Assembly (NCBI GenBank): GCA_045661345.1
Contig: JAZRFM010000027.1
Location: 1 to 64,000 of the forward strand
DNA length: 64,000 nucleotides
Reading direction: 5' to 3'
From: RUG12461 sp045661345
Lineage (GTDB): Bacteria > Bacillota > Clostridia > Lachnospirales > Lachnospiraceae
Position 1 is the stretch's first letter; every line of letters starts with the position of its first letter. The notes under the pieces are model-generated. The model saw only the letters and a program-made list of their open reading frames with translations. It did no database searches and was not told the DNA's origin. Positions 1-7,511 of this stretch are shown here, piece by piece. The position numbers were made by a program, and so were the translations under genes.

Positions 1-180
1 GCTTGGATTCTCTTAGCATTTGCCACTTATTAAGCAAGGATTCGCCTGGATGGCGAATCCAGGTACCATGCGCCATGGAAGGCGCGTTGGTACCGTTTGC
101 GTACGGTGGAAGCAATCTGGCGCAAATGCTTAGAGAAGCCAGGTTCCGAAATGAGTGAGCGTCATTTTCATACAACCTGA
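1..180. other. Candidate structured RNA or inverted-repeat element
   Basis: Bases 2-23 are largely complementary to 122-143, forming a stem of about 20 bp with mismatches at 7/138 and 14/131. Inside it lie a perfect 9-bp hairpin (38-46 with 52-60) and a second hairpin (62-67 with 89-94, continued by 70-74 with 81-85). A 3' module follows (140-145 with 174-179, enclosing 149-154 with 162-167). Such a nested fold suggests a structured RNA or a small inverted-repeat mobile element. I do not recognise the family. The element touches the window edge, so its 5' limit is unknown and strand cannot be assigned. Confidence 0.4.
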
Positions 181-257
181 CATGCCGGGAGGACACAGGG
201 GGCCCGGCGGGGGGGTAGACATGCCGGGAGGGCACAGGGAGGTCGGCGGGAGAGGGC
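180..257. repeat. 39-bp tandem direct repeat, two copies
   Basis: Two adjacent copies (180-218 and 219-257) share the start ACATGCCGGGAGG and a following CACAGGG block, then a G-rich tail that diverges slightly. They fill most of the space between the foldable element and miaB. No promoter hexamers were seen here, and the function is unknown. Confidence 0.7.
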
Positions 258-294
258 AATCGTCCGGGGAGAGCAGGAGAGTAAACTACCGATT

Positions 295-1752
295 ATGGAA
301 GATATGAGAGAAATGAGGAACGAGACAGAAGAATATGAGTTTGAGGCGGCGCCGGAGACAGAGCCGGAGCGGACGTTTTACTTCGTGGAACAGGCAAGGC
401 GGATCGTGACGGATCTGGCGGAAAAAAAGGGGAGTCCTTTGACGTCCTGTGTTGTGACATTCGGCTGCCAGATGAATGCCCGGGATTCGGAAAAGATACG
501 GGGGATTCTGACAGAGATCGGATTTGTTGATACGAGGGACGAAGAGGCGGACTTTGTCCTGTATAATACGTGTACCGTGCGGGAGAATGCCAATAATAAG
601 GTGTATGGGCGGCTCGGCGTGCTGAACGGGTATAAGAAGAAGAATCCGCTGATGCGGATTGCACTCTGCGGTTGTATGATGCAGGAAGAGCATGTGGTCC
701 AGAAGCTGAAAGAGAGCTACGCATTTGTGGATCTGGTTTTCGGGACACATAATCTTTATCGTTTCGCGGAGCTTTTTACGCGGATGCTGCTTTCGGACCG
801 GATGATTGTGGAAGTATGGAAGGAGCGTGACCAGATCGTGGAAGCCCTTCCGACGAAACGGACGTATCCGTTTAAATCCGGGGTGAATATTATGTTCGGC
901 TGTAATAATTATTGCAGCTACTGTATTGTGCCGTATGTGCGCGGACGGGAGATCAGCCGCGAACCGAAGGAAATCGTAAGGGAGATTGAGCTGCTTGCGG
1001 CAAACGGTGTGAAGGAGGTCATGCTCCTTGGACAGAATGTCAATTCCTACGGAAAGAATCTGGAGCATCCGGTAACCTTTGCCGCTCTTTTGAAAGAGGT
1101 GGCAAGGATTGACGGACTGGAACGGATCCGGTTCATGACATCCCATCCGAAGGATCTGTCAGAGGAACTGATGGACGTTTTTGCGGAGACGGGGAGGGTT
1201 TGCCCTCATCTTCATCTGCCCCTGCAATCCGGAAGCAGCAGGATTCTCTCAAGGATGAACCGGCATTACGATAAGCAGCATTATCTGATGCTTGTGGAGA
1301 AAATGCGGGAGCGGCTGCCGGATATTTCCCTGACGACGGATATCATTGTGGGTTTCCCCGGGGAGACGGAAGAGGATTTCAAAGAGACGCTGGATGTTGT
1401 GGAAAGGGTGCGCTTCGACAGCGCGTTTACCTTCCTGTATTCCAGGCGAAACGGGACACCGGCGGCATCCATGCCGGATCAGATCGCAGAAGATGTGTCG
1501 AAGGAACGGTTTCAGAGACTCCTTGCCGCGGTGCAGAGGATTGCGGCAGATCGTGCCGAACGGTTTACGGGACAGACCCTTCCCGTTTTGGTGGAGGAGA
1601 AAAACAGGCAGGATGCGTCTCTTGTGACCGGAAGACTGGCGAATAACGCGGTTGTGCATTTTCCGGGGGATCCGTCTTTGATCGGGCAGATTGTGCCGGT
1701 GACATTAAAGGAGTGTAAGGGATTCTATTATGTCGGAAGCCAGAATGCATAG
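295..1752 (+). CDS. miaB: tRNA-2-methylthio-N6-dimethylallyladenosine synthase MiaB
   Basis: This radical-SAM methylthiotransferase converts i6A37 to ms2i6A37 in tRNAs. The 485-residue protein has the N-terminal UPF0004 domain with its three cluster cysteines (in FGCQMN, NTCTVR and CGCMMQ). The radical-SAM CxxxCxxC follows at C203, C207 and C210, and a TRAM-like C-terminus with VTGRLANN. An acidic extension of about 35 residues precedes the first conserved block. The start has an AGGAG at 275-279, rather far from the ATG; the in-frame ATG at 304 is possible. The next gene overlaps its 3' end by 23 bases, so the two are probably cotranscribed. Confidence 0.96.
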   Translation: MEDMREMRNETEEYEFEAAPETEPERTFYFVEQARRIVTDLAEKKGSPLTSCVVTFGCQMNARDSEKIRGILTEIGFVDTRDEEADFVLYNTCTVRENANNKVYGRLGVLNGYKKKNPLMRIALCGCMMQEEHVVQKLKESYAFVDLVFGTHNLYRFAELFTRMLLSDRMIVEVWKERDQIVEALPTKRTYPFKSGVNIMFGCNNYCSYCIVPYVRGREISREPKEIVREIELLAANGVKEVMLLGQNVNSYGKNLEHPVTFAALLKEVARIDGLERIRFMTSHPKDLSEELMDVFAETGRVCPHLHLPLQSGSSRILSRMNRHYDKQHYLMLVEKMRERLPDISLTTDIIVGFPGETEEDFKETLDVVERVRFDSAFTFLYSRRNGTPAASMPDQIAEDVSKERFQRLLAAVQRIAADRAERFTGQTLPVLVEEKNRQDASLVTGRLANNAVVHFPGDPSLIGQIVPVTLKECKGFYYVGSQNA

Positions 1753-2128
1753 ACGGTTCAAAAAGCAGGACGTGATCATCATCGGGATTCTCCTTGCGGG
1801 GATCCTGGTTCTGTTTTTACTGCAAATGCCGTGGAGAAAGGCTTCCGGCCAGTGGATCACGATTACGGTGGGCGGTACGGAATACGGGACGTTCCCTCTT
1901 GCGGAGGATGCTGTGGTCGAAATCAAAAACACGGCGGGAGAGGTGACCAATACGCTGACAATCAGGGATGGTGCGGCGAAAATGACGACAGCGGACTGCC
2001 CGGATCAATATTGCCTGCATCAGAAAAAGATCCGCCTGACGGGGGAGACCATTGTCTGCCTGCCGAACAGGGTTCTCGTCAGCGTGACGGGCCAGGAGGC
2101 ATCGGATATGGATGCTGTTGTGAGGTAA
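1730..2128 (+). CDS. NusG domain II-containing membrane-anchored protein
   Basis: The 132-residue protein has a short basic N-terminus, one membrane segment (about residues 14-30) and an extracytoplasmic domain matching the NusG domain II family (DUF1312). The family signature is clear: a DCPDQYC motif with two cysteines, then LHQKKI and a final IVCLPN segment. Members are widespread in Firmicutes, often beside the Gx transporter gene as here, but their role is not established. It overlaps miaB and ends three bases before the next start, consistent with translational coupling. Confidence 0.85.
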   Translation: MSEARMHRRFKKQDVIIIGILLAGILVLFLLQMPWRKASGQWITITVGGTEYGTFPLAEDAVVEIKNTAGEVTNTLTIRDGAAKMTTADCPDQYCLHQKKIRLTGETIVCLPNRVLVSVTGQEASDMDAVVR

Positions 2129-2131
2129 GGC

Positions 2132-2659
2132 ATGGGGCAGAAGAAGAATCATTCATCCTTATCGAAAAGAATTGCCCTTCTTTCCATCTTTCTTGCACTG
2201 GCGCTCATTTTGAGCTATGTGGAGGTATTGATCCCGTTTTCCTTCGGGATTCCGGGGATCAAGCTGGGGCTTACGAATGTGATGATCCTCCTTGCGCTGT
2301 ATCTCCTTGGCTGGAAAGAAGCGCTTGTCCTTGATCTCGCAAGAATTGCATTATCTGCGATGCTGTTCGGATCAGTACCTGCTTTTCTGTACAGTCTCAC
2401 GGGAGGAATGCTCAGCTTTCTTGTCATGTTCCTTCTCAAAAAATCAAATCGTTTCCATGTGATCACCGTCAGCATTTGCGGCGGTACAGCCCATAATTTC
2501 GGGCAGCTGATCATAGCTGCCGTCTTTGTGTCCGATCTGAGGATCTTTTTCTATCTGCCGGTACTTTTGCTTGCCGGCTTTCTGACAGGTGCTTTGATCG
2601 GCGTCATCAGCCGGGAACTGCTCCGGCGCTTATCACCATTTTTTGAGAAAGAGTTGTAA
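2132..2659 (+). CDS. Gx transporter family membrane protein (heptaprenyl diphosphate synthase component I-like)
   Basis: The 175-residue integral membrane protein has about five hydrophobic segments. It matches the Gx transporter family (PF07456), historically annotated as heptaprenyl diphosphate synthase component I. The conserved beginning (ALILSYVEVLIPF, then GIKLGLTNV) is visible. The fold resembles small ECF-type substrate-binding membrane proteins, so a transport role is more likely than prenyl synthesis; the substrate is unknown. It starts three bases after the NusG-II gene and forms a pair with it. Confidence 0.85.
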   Translation: MGQKKNHSSLSKRIALLSIFLALALILSYVEVLIPFSFGIPGIKLGLTNVMILLALYLLGWKEALVLDLARIALSAMLFGSVPAFLYSLTGGMLSFLVMFLLKKSNRFHVITVSICGGTAHNFGQLIIAAVFVSDLRIFFYLPVLLLAGFLTGALIGVISRELLRRLSPFFEKEL

Positions 2660-2682
2660 AATCGCTGAAAAACCCTTAGAAT
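2654..2682 (+). promoter_or_regulatory. Predicted sigma-A promoter for ruvAB
   Basis: TTGTAA (2654-2659), a 17-base spacer, then TAGAAT (2677-2682). The -35 overlaps the stop codon of the Gx transporter gene. The predicted start near 2689 leaves a short leader with an AGGGGG ribosome-binding site before ruvA. Confidence 0.55.
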
Positions 2683-2722
2683 GAAAGAGTATGGGCAATT
2701 ATGCCGATCAAGGGGGTGCTGT

Positions 2723-3337
2723 ATGTATTCCTATATCAAAGGAATCCTGGCAGAGCTGTTGGAAGACGCGGTTGTGGTGGAAAATCAGGGTGTGGGATAC
2801 CGGATTCTCATATCCGGCCGTGTCCTGGATGAACTCCCGCCTGTTGGGGAGGAGGTCAAGATCTATACCTATACCTATGTGAGAGAAGACCAGCTCGCTC
2901 TCTTTGGTTTTCTTACCCGGGATGACCTGTCGGTATTCCAGCTTTTGATCGGGGTCAGCGGGATCGGCCCGAAGGGGGCGCTTTCCGTGCTGTCCGCCAT
3001 GAGTGCGGATGATCTCAGGTTTGCGGTGCTGGGCGATGATGCCAGAGCGATTGAGCGGGTTCCCGGTATCGGCAAAAAGACGGCACAGCGCCTGCTGATC
3101 GAGTTGAAGGACAAGTTTTCTCTGGAAGAGACCTTTGCGCATGCCTCCGGGACACCTGTACAGAGTACGGAGATCTCCGGGAAGAACGATCTTCGTTCGG
3201 AAGCCATCATGGCTCTCAATGCGCTGGGGTATGGCGCACAGGAAGCGGCGAAGGCTGTCCGTGCCGTACCGGTCGAGCTGCAGACGGATGTTGAGACGAT
3301 TTTGAAGGAAGCGCTGAAACAGATGGCGTTTATATAA
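2723..3337 (+). CDS. ruvA: Holliday junction DNA helicase subunit RuvA
   Basis: RuvA binds four-way junctions as a tetramer and loads RuvB for branch migration. The 204-residue product begins MYSYIKGIL, the usual RuvA start. It shows the N-terminal OB fold, two helix-hairpin-helix motifs (GVSGIGPKGAL and VPGIGKKTAQRL) and the C-terminal RuvB-interacting helices. A frame open from 2681 would add 14 residues but would begin inside the predicted promoter; AGGGGG at 2711-2716 supports 2723. ruvB follows after three bases. Confidence 0.96.
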   Translation: MYSYIKGILAELLEDAVVVENQGVGYRILISGRVLDELPPVGEEVKIYTYTYVREDQLALFGFLTRDDLSVFQLLIGVSGIGPKGALSVLSAMSADDLRFAVLGDDARAIERVPGIGKKTAQRLLIELKDKFSLEETFAHASGTPVQSTEISGKNDLRSEAIMALNALGYGAQEAAKAVRAVPVELQTDVETILKEALKQMAFI

Positions 3338-3340
3338 GGA

Positions 3341-4366
3341 ATGAAAGATACCAAAAGACGTGTGATCTCCACACAGATCCAGGAAGAGGATCTGAAGGTG
3401 GAAAAGAGTCTGCGGCCGCAGTTTCTGACAGAATACATCGGGCAGGAAAAGGCAAAGGACAATTTAAAAGTATATATCGACGCGGCAAAAAAAAGAGAGG
3501 AGCCTTTGGATCACGTCCTCTTTTTCGGACCGCCGGGTCTGGGGAAAACGACGCTGGCCGGGATCATTGCCAATGAAATGGGTACCCACATCAAGATCAC
3601 GTCCGGTCCTGCCATCGGAAAACCCGGTGAGATGGCGGCGATTCTTTCCAACCTGCAGGAAGGGGATATCCTGTTTGTAGACGAGATCCACAGGCTGAAT
3701 CGCCAGGTGGAGGAAGTGCTTTACCCTGCCATGGAGGATTTTGCCATTGATATCATGATCGGGAAAGGCACAACAGCGCGCTCTATCCGGCTTGATCTGC
3801 CCAAGTTCACGCTGGTGGGCGCCACCACAAGGGCGGGCTTGCTGTCTGCACCGCTCAGAGACCGCTTTGGCGTGATTTCCCATCTTGAGTTTTATACTGT
3901 GGAAGAACTGATGACGATTATCGAACACTCCGCAAATGCCCTGGGGGTGGAGATCGAAGAAGAGGGGACGAGAGAGCTTGCCCGCAGATCCCGCGGGACG
4001 CCGCGGCTTGCGAACCGTCTTCTGAAACGGGTGCGTGACTTCGCGGAGATCCGCTATGAGGGTGTGATCACCAAAGAGGTTGCCGATTTTGCTTTGGATC
4101 TCCTGGATGTGGACCGGATGGGTCTGGATCAAAATGACCGGAATCTGATCCTTACGGTGATCGAAAAGTTTGACGGCGGACCTGTCGGACTGGACACCCT
4201 CTCCGCGGCACTGGGCGAGGATGCCGGTACCATCGAGGATGTGTATGAGCCGTATCTGCTGAAAAACGGGTTTCTGAACCGGACACCGAAGGGACGTGTG
4301 GCAACACGCAGGGCCTATCAGCATTTTCATATTTCTGAGAACAAGGAGTCTGTGACGGATGATTGA
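3341..4366 (+). CDS. ruvB: Holliday junction DNA helicase motor RuvB
   Basis: This AAA+ ATPase drives branch migration with RuvA during recombinational repair. The 341-residue protein has Walker A (GPPGLGKTT), Walker B (DEIHRL), the sensor region GATTRAGLLSAPLRDRF and the C-terminal winged helix with RTPKGRVATRRAY. Length is normal for the family. Its last eight bases overlap the start of the next gene, so a membrane signalling protein appears tied to the ruvAB transcript. No RuvC is encoded nearby; RecU at 31166 can supply resolvase activity. Confidence 0.97.
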   Translation: MKDTKRRVISTQIQEEDLKVEKSLRPQFLTEYIGQEKAKDNLKVYIDAAKKREEPLDHVLFFGPPGLGKTTLAGIIANEMGTHIKITSGPAIGKPGEMAAILSNLQEGDILFVDEIHRLNRQVEEVLYPAMEDFAIDIMIGKGTTARSIRLDLPKFTLVGATTRAGLLSAPLRDRFGVISHLEFYTVEELMTIIEHSANALGVEIEEEGTRELARRSRGTPRLANRLLKRVRDFAEIRYEGVITKEVADFALDLLDVDRMGLDQNDRNLILTVIEKFDGGPVGLDTLSAALGEDAGTIEDVYEPYLLKNGFLNRTPKGRVATRRAYQHFHISENKESVTDD

Positions 4367-7300
4367 AAGCTACTACAATGCGTCATTTCATATTGTGGCA
4401 ACCGTCCTTTGTGTTGCGCTCCTTTGCTTTCAGGTTTTGGAGGGACGCACCAAAAAGACACAGAACCGCATTTTTATCTGGCTTTTGCTGGATCTTCTGA
4501 TCACCGCAGTAGCAAGTATTCTTCTGATGGTTCTGGTGCCGATTGCGCCCACGTCCTCCGTTGCACGTTTTGTGTATGATTTCAGCCAGTATATCTATTT
4601 CGTGGCGCACACCCTGCTGGCCCCCATGTTCGCCCTTTATGTACTGGAGGCAACAGGGACCTTCTATATCCAGAGCTTTCTGATACGGATGCTGTTTACG
4701 ATGCCCTGTGCAGTCGCAGAGTTGTTTGTATTGACCAATCCCGTCACCCATGCCGTGTACTATACGGATGCGGCCATGAACTTCTCGCGGAATTGGGCCG
4801 AATACTTTGTCTATGCGGTCGCCGCCTTCTATTTCATTCTGGCAACGGTATATCTTTTATTCTCCTGGCGTGTTATGACAACGAGGCGCCGCGGGGCCCT
4901 GATCTACAGCTTCAGCCTGGCGCTGACCGGTGTGCTGCTGCAGCTGTTCTTTCCGAATCTCCGTGTTGAACTCGTGCTGGAGGCCATTGCGTTTCTCGGG
5001 ATTCAGCTGCATGTGGAGAGAGAAGAAGACCGGCTGGATTCCGTGACGAATGTCTACAATCGAAGCGCCCTTGTGGGGGATACCTACAATTATGTGAGGA
5101 TGGGACGTTCCTTTATCGCACTTTGCGTCCGGCTTACGGATTCCGATTACCTGCAAAGACTTTCCGGATCCGCTGACAGCGACATCCTTCTCTCCAATGT
5201 TTCGAGGGAGCTCTCCCGGATGCACCCGGCGCATCATATCTATCGCGTATCTCCGTATGCTTTCATGCTGATCGGCACCGAGACCACCGAACAGCGTATG
5301 ATCAATATTGCAACTCTCCTCTCCAAACGATTCGAGAGGCTCTGGAATATGCGGGAGACGAGAGTGCAGCTGGATGTCGCGATTTTTATGGCCTCCGTTC
5401 CGGATGAACTCGGCGGAGATGACCTGATGCTTCTTGCGGACGCACCGCTTCCGCCCGGATGTGCCGGGAAGATCTTTGTCGGAGAGGAACTGACCTTCCT
5501 GAACCGCAGTACAGAGATCGCGGAGGCAGTGGCGAAAGGCCTTGCGGAGTACAGCTTTGAGACACAGTATATTCCCATCTATGACTGGAAGAGACGGTCG
5601 ATTTTTGCGGCGGAAGCGGTGCTGCGGCTTCACGACCAGACCCTCGGCATCATGACGCAGGAAGAGTTTTATCCCGTAGCCATCGAAAACGGGACCTGGG
5701 ATAATCTCATCGATCTGCTGCTTCGTGACGTGGCGCTGTTTCTGAACAGCGGCGTGCCGTTGGAACTGGGACTTGAGCGCATTGCGTTCTGTATCCCCGC
5801 ATCCCAGTGCATTCAGCCGGGATTCCTGACCAACACCAGACAGCGTGTGGAGCGGTATAATCTGGATCCTTCACGGATTGTTCTGGAGGTGCAGGAGATT
5901 TCCCTTGTCCAGGACAGGGAGCTTCTGTCCAGCGCCTTCCATGAGCTGTCGGAGAACGGCTTCAAAATCATGCTGGATCAGTACGGGGTGGGCAATTCCG
6001 GGATTCATTCCCTGGGCTTCTTCCCCTATGATGTAGTGTCAATTGATCTGAATACGATTTCGAAGGAAGCGGATGTTTCCATGCGCAGAAGCATTCTTCT
6101 GTCCAATATCCGCATGCTGAACGCCCTGAATCACCGGATTCTCGTAAAGGGGATCAGTGTGGAACAGCAGCTGCAGACCGTGGAGGAGGTGGATGTCAGC
6201 TTCGTGCAGGGGACCCTGTTTTCCAATGCCGTGAGTCAGATGGAGTTTATGACGATTCTGCGTGCAACGGATATGTCCAGACAGGAGGAGGAAAAGGCGC
6301 GTGCCCAGAATGAGGCGAAGAGCAGCTTCCTTGCCAATATGTCTCATGAGATCCGTACCCCCATCAATGCCATCCTGGGCATGAACGAGATGATCCTCAG
6401 GGAGACGACGGATGAAGTGATCCGATCCTATGCGCGCGACATCGAGCGTGCCGGGGTCAATCTTTTGTCGATTATCAACGATGTGCTTGACTTTTCCAAG
6501 ATCGAAGCCGGCAGTATGGAGATTGTGGAGGCAGAGTATGAGCTGAGCTCCGTGCTGCACGATGTCATGAATATGATCCGTATCAAAACAGATGAGAAAG
6601 GGCTTGGCCTGAAGCTTGATCTGGATCCGAATCTTCCGGAGGCTCTTTATGGCGATGAGATGCGGCTCCGGCAGATTTTGATCAATCTCCTGAACAATGC
6701 GGTGAAATACACGGACAAAGGCGGGATCAAGCTGCGTGTCCGGGGAGGCTACGCGGAAGGCGATAACGTCGAAATAACCTGCGACGTGATCGATACCGGC
6801 AAGGGAATCCGGGAAGAGGAGCAGGCGAAGCTGTTCGAGAAATTCCAGCGGCTTGATATGGAAAAGAACCGTACAGTGGAAGGGACGGGGCTCGGTCTTT
6901 CCATTACCGCCAATTTGCTTGCACTGATGGGAGGGACGATTGAGGTACAGAGTATCTACGGCACAGGCTCTACTTTTACGGTGAAATTAAAGCAACGCGT
7001 CATCCGCTGGGTACCCATCGGAGATTTGGAAAAACGGTACCGGGATGCCGAAAAGACGCGCAAACGGGATCAGGAAGCCTTCCGGGCACCGGATGCTACG
7101 ATTCTTGTGGTGGATGATACCAACATGAATCTGACGGTGGTGCGTGCCCTTTTGAAGCGGACATTGATCAAGATCGATACCGCAAATTCCGGGGCAGAAG
7201 CCCTGACCATGATCCGCGCAAAGAAATATGATCTTGTTTTTCTGGATTACCGGATGCCCGAGATGGACGGCTCCGAAACCCTGCAGCGGATCAGGGAGGA

Positions 7301-7511
7301 CCGGTTTCACCCGAATCAGGAGACGCCTGTCATTGTCCTGACGGCGAACGCCATTTCCGGCGCCAGAGAACGCTTCCTGGAGGAGGGATTTCAGGATTAT
7401 CTGTCAAAACCCATCGATACCGCGAAGATGGAAGCAACCCTGATCCGGTACCTTCCGCCCGAGAAAGTAAAACTGTCGGGATCAGACAGCAGAGAGGAGG
7501 CGACGGCATGA
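4359..7511 (+). CDS. Membrane hybrid histidine kinase with degenerate GGDEF/EAL modules
   Basis: The 1050-residue protein has about seven N-terminal membrane helices (residues 1-220) and a GGDEF-like region lacking the active-site motif (220-390). A degenerate EAL domain follows (400-640). It reads E419-A420-V421 where EAL is expected and lacks the DDFG and EGVE motifs, so phosphodiesterase activity is unlikely. Next are HisKA (H663 in SHEIRTP), an HATPase with EGTGLGLS, and a C-terminal receiver with D963 in LDYRMPEMDG. By family knowledge, inactive GGDEF-EAL tandems can bind nucleotides without hydrolysis, so I infer a kinase gated by c-di-GMP or a partner protein. No HPt or DNA-binding output is attached. 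It overlaps ruvB and the next gene, its paralogue. Confidence 0.88.
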   Translation: MIESYYNASFHIVATVLCVALLCFQVLEGRTKKTQNRIFIWLLLDLLITAVASILLMVLVPIAPTSSVARFVYDFSQYIYFVAHTLLAPMFALYVLEATGTFYIQSFLIRMLFTMPCAVAELFVLTNPVTHAVYYTDAAMNFSRNWAEYFVYAVAAFYFILATVYLLFSWRVMTTRRRGALIYSFSLALTGVLLQLFFPNLRVELVLEAIAFLGIQLHVEREEDRLDSVTNVYNRSALVGDTYNYVRMGRSFIALCVRLTDSDYLQRLSGSADSDILLSNVSRELSRMHPAHHIYRVSPYAFMLIGTETTEQRMINIATLLSKRFERLWNMRETRVQLDVAIFMASVPDELGGDDLMLLADAPLPPGCAGKIFVGEELTFLNRSTEIAEAVAKGLAEYSFETQYIPIYDWKRRSIFAAEAVLRLHDQTLGIMTQEEFYPVAIENGTWDNLIDLLLRDVALFLNSGVPLELGLERIAFCIPASQCIQPGFLTNTRQRVERYNLDPSRIVLEVQEISLVQDRELLSSAFHELSENGFKIMLDQYGVGNSGIHSLGFFPYDVVSIDLNTISKEADVSMRRSILLSNIRMLNALNHRILVKGISVEQQLQTVEEVDVSFVQGTLFSNAVSQMEFMTILRATDMSRQEEEKARAQNEAKSSFLANMSHEIRTPINAILGMNEMILRETTDEVIRSYARDIERAGVNLLSIINDVLDFSKIEAGSMEIVEAEYELSSVLHDVMNMIRIKTDEKGLGLKLDLDPNLPEALYGDEMRLRQILINLLNNAVKYTDKGGIKLRVRGGYAEGDNVEITCDVIDTGKGIREEEQAKLFEKFQRLDMEKNRTVEGTGLGLSITANLLALMGGTIEVQSIYGTGSTFTVKLKQRVIRWVPIGDLEKRYRDAEKTRKRDQEAFRAPDATILVVDDTNMNLTVVRALLKRTLIKIDTANSGAEALTMIRAKKYDLVFLDYRMPEMDGSETLQRIREDRFHPNQETPVIVLTANAISGARERFLEEGFQDYLSKPIDTAKMEATLIRYLPPEKVKLSGSDSREEATA

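Noticed and set aside
2681..2722. Longer RuvA from ATG 2681
   Set aside because: It starts in the promoter -10, and RuvA proteins begin at the MYSYIKG motif encoded from 2723.
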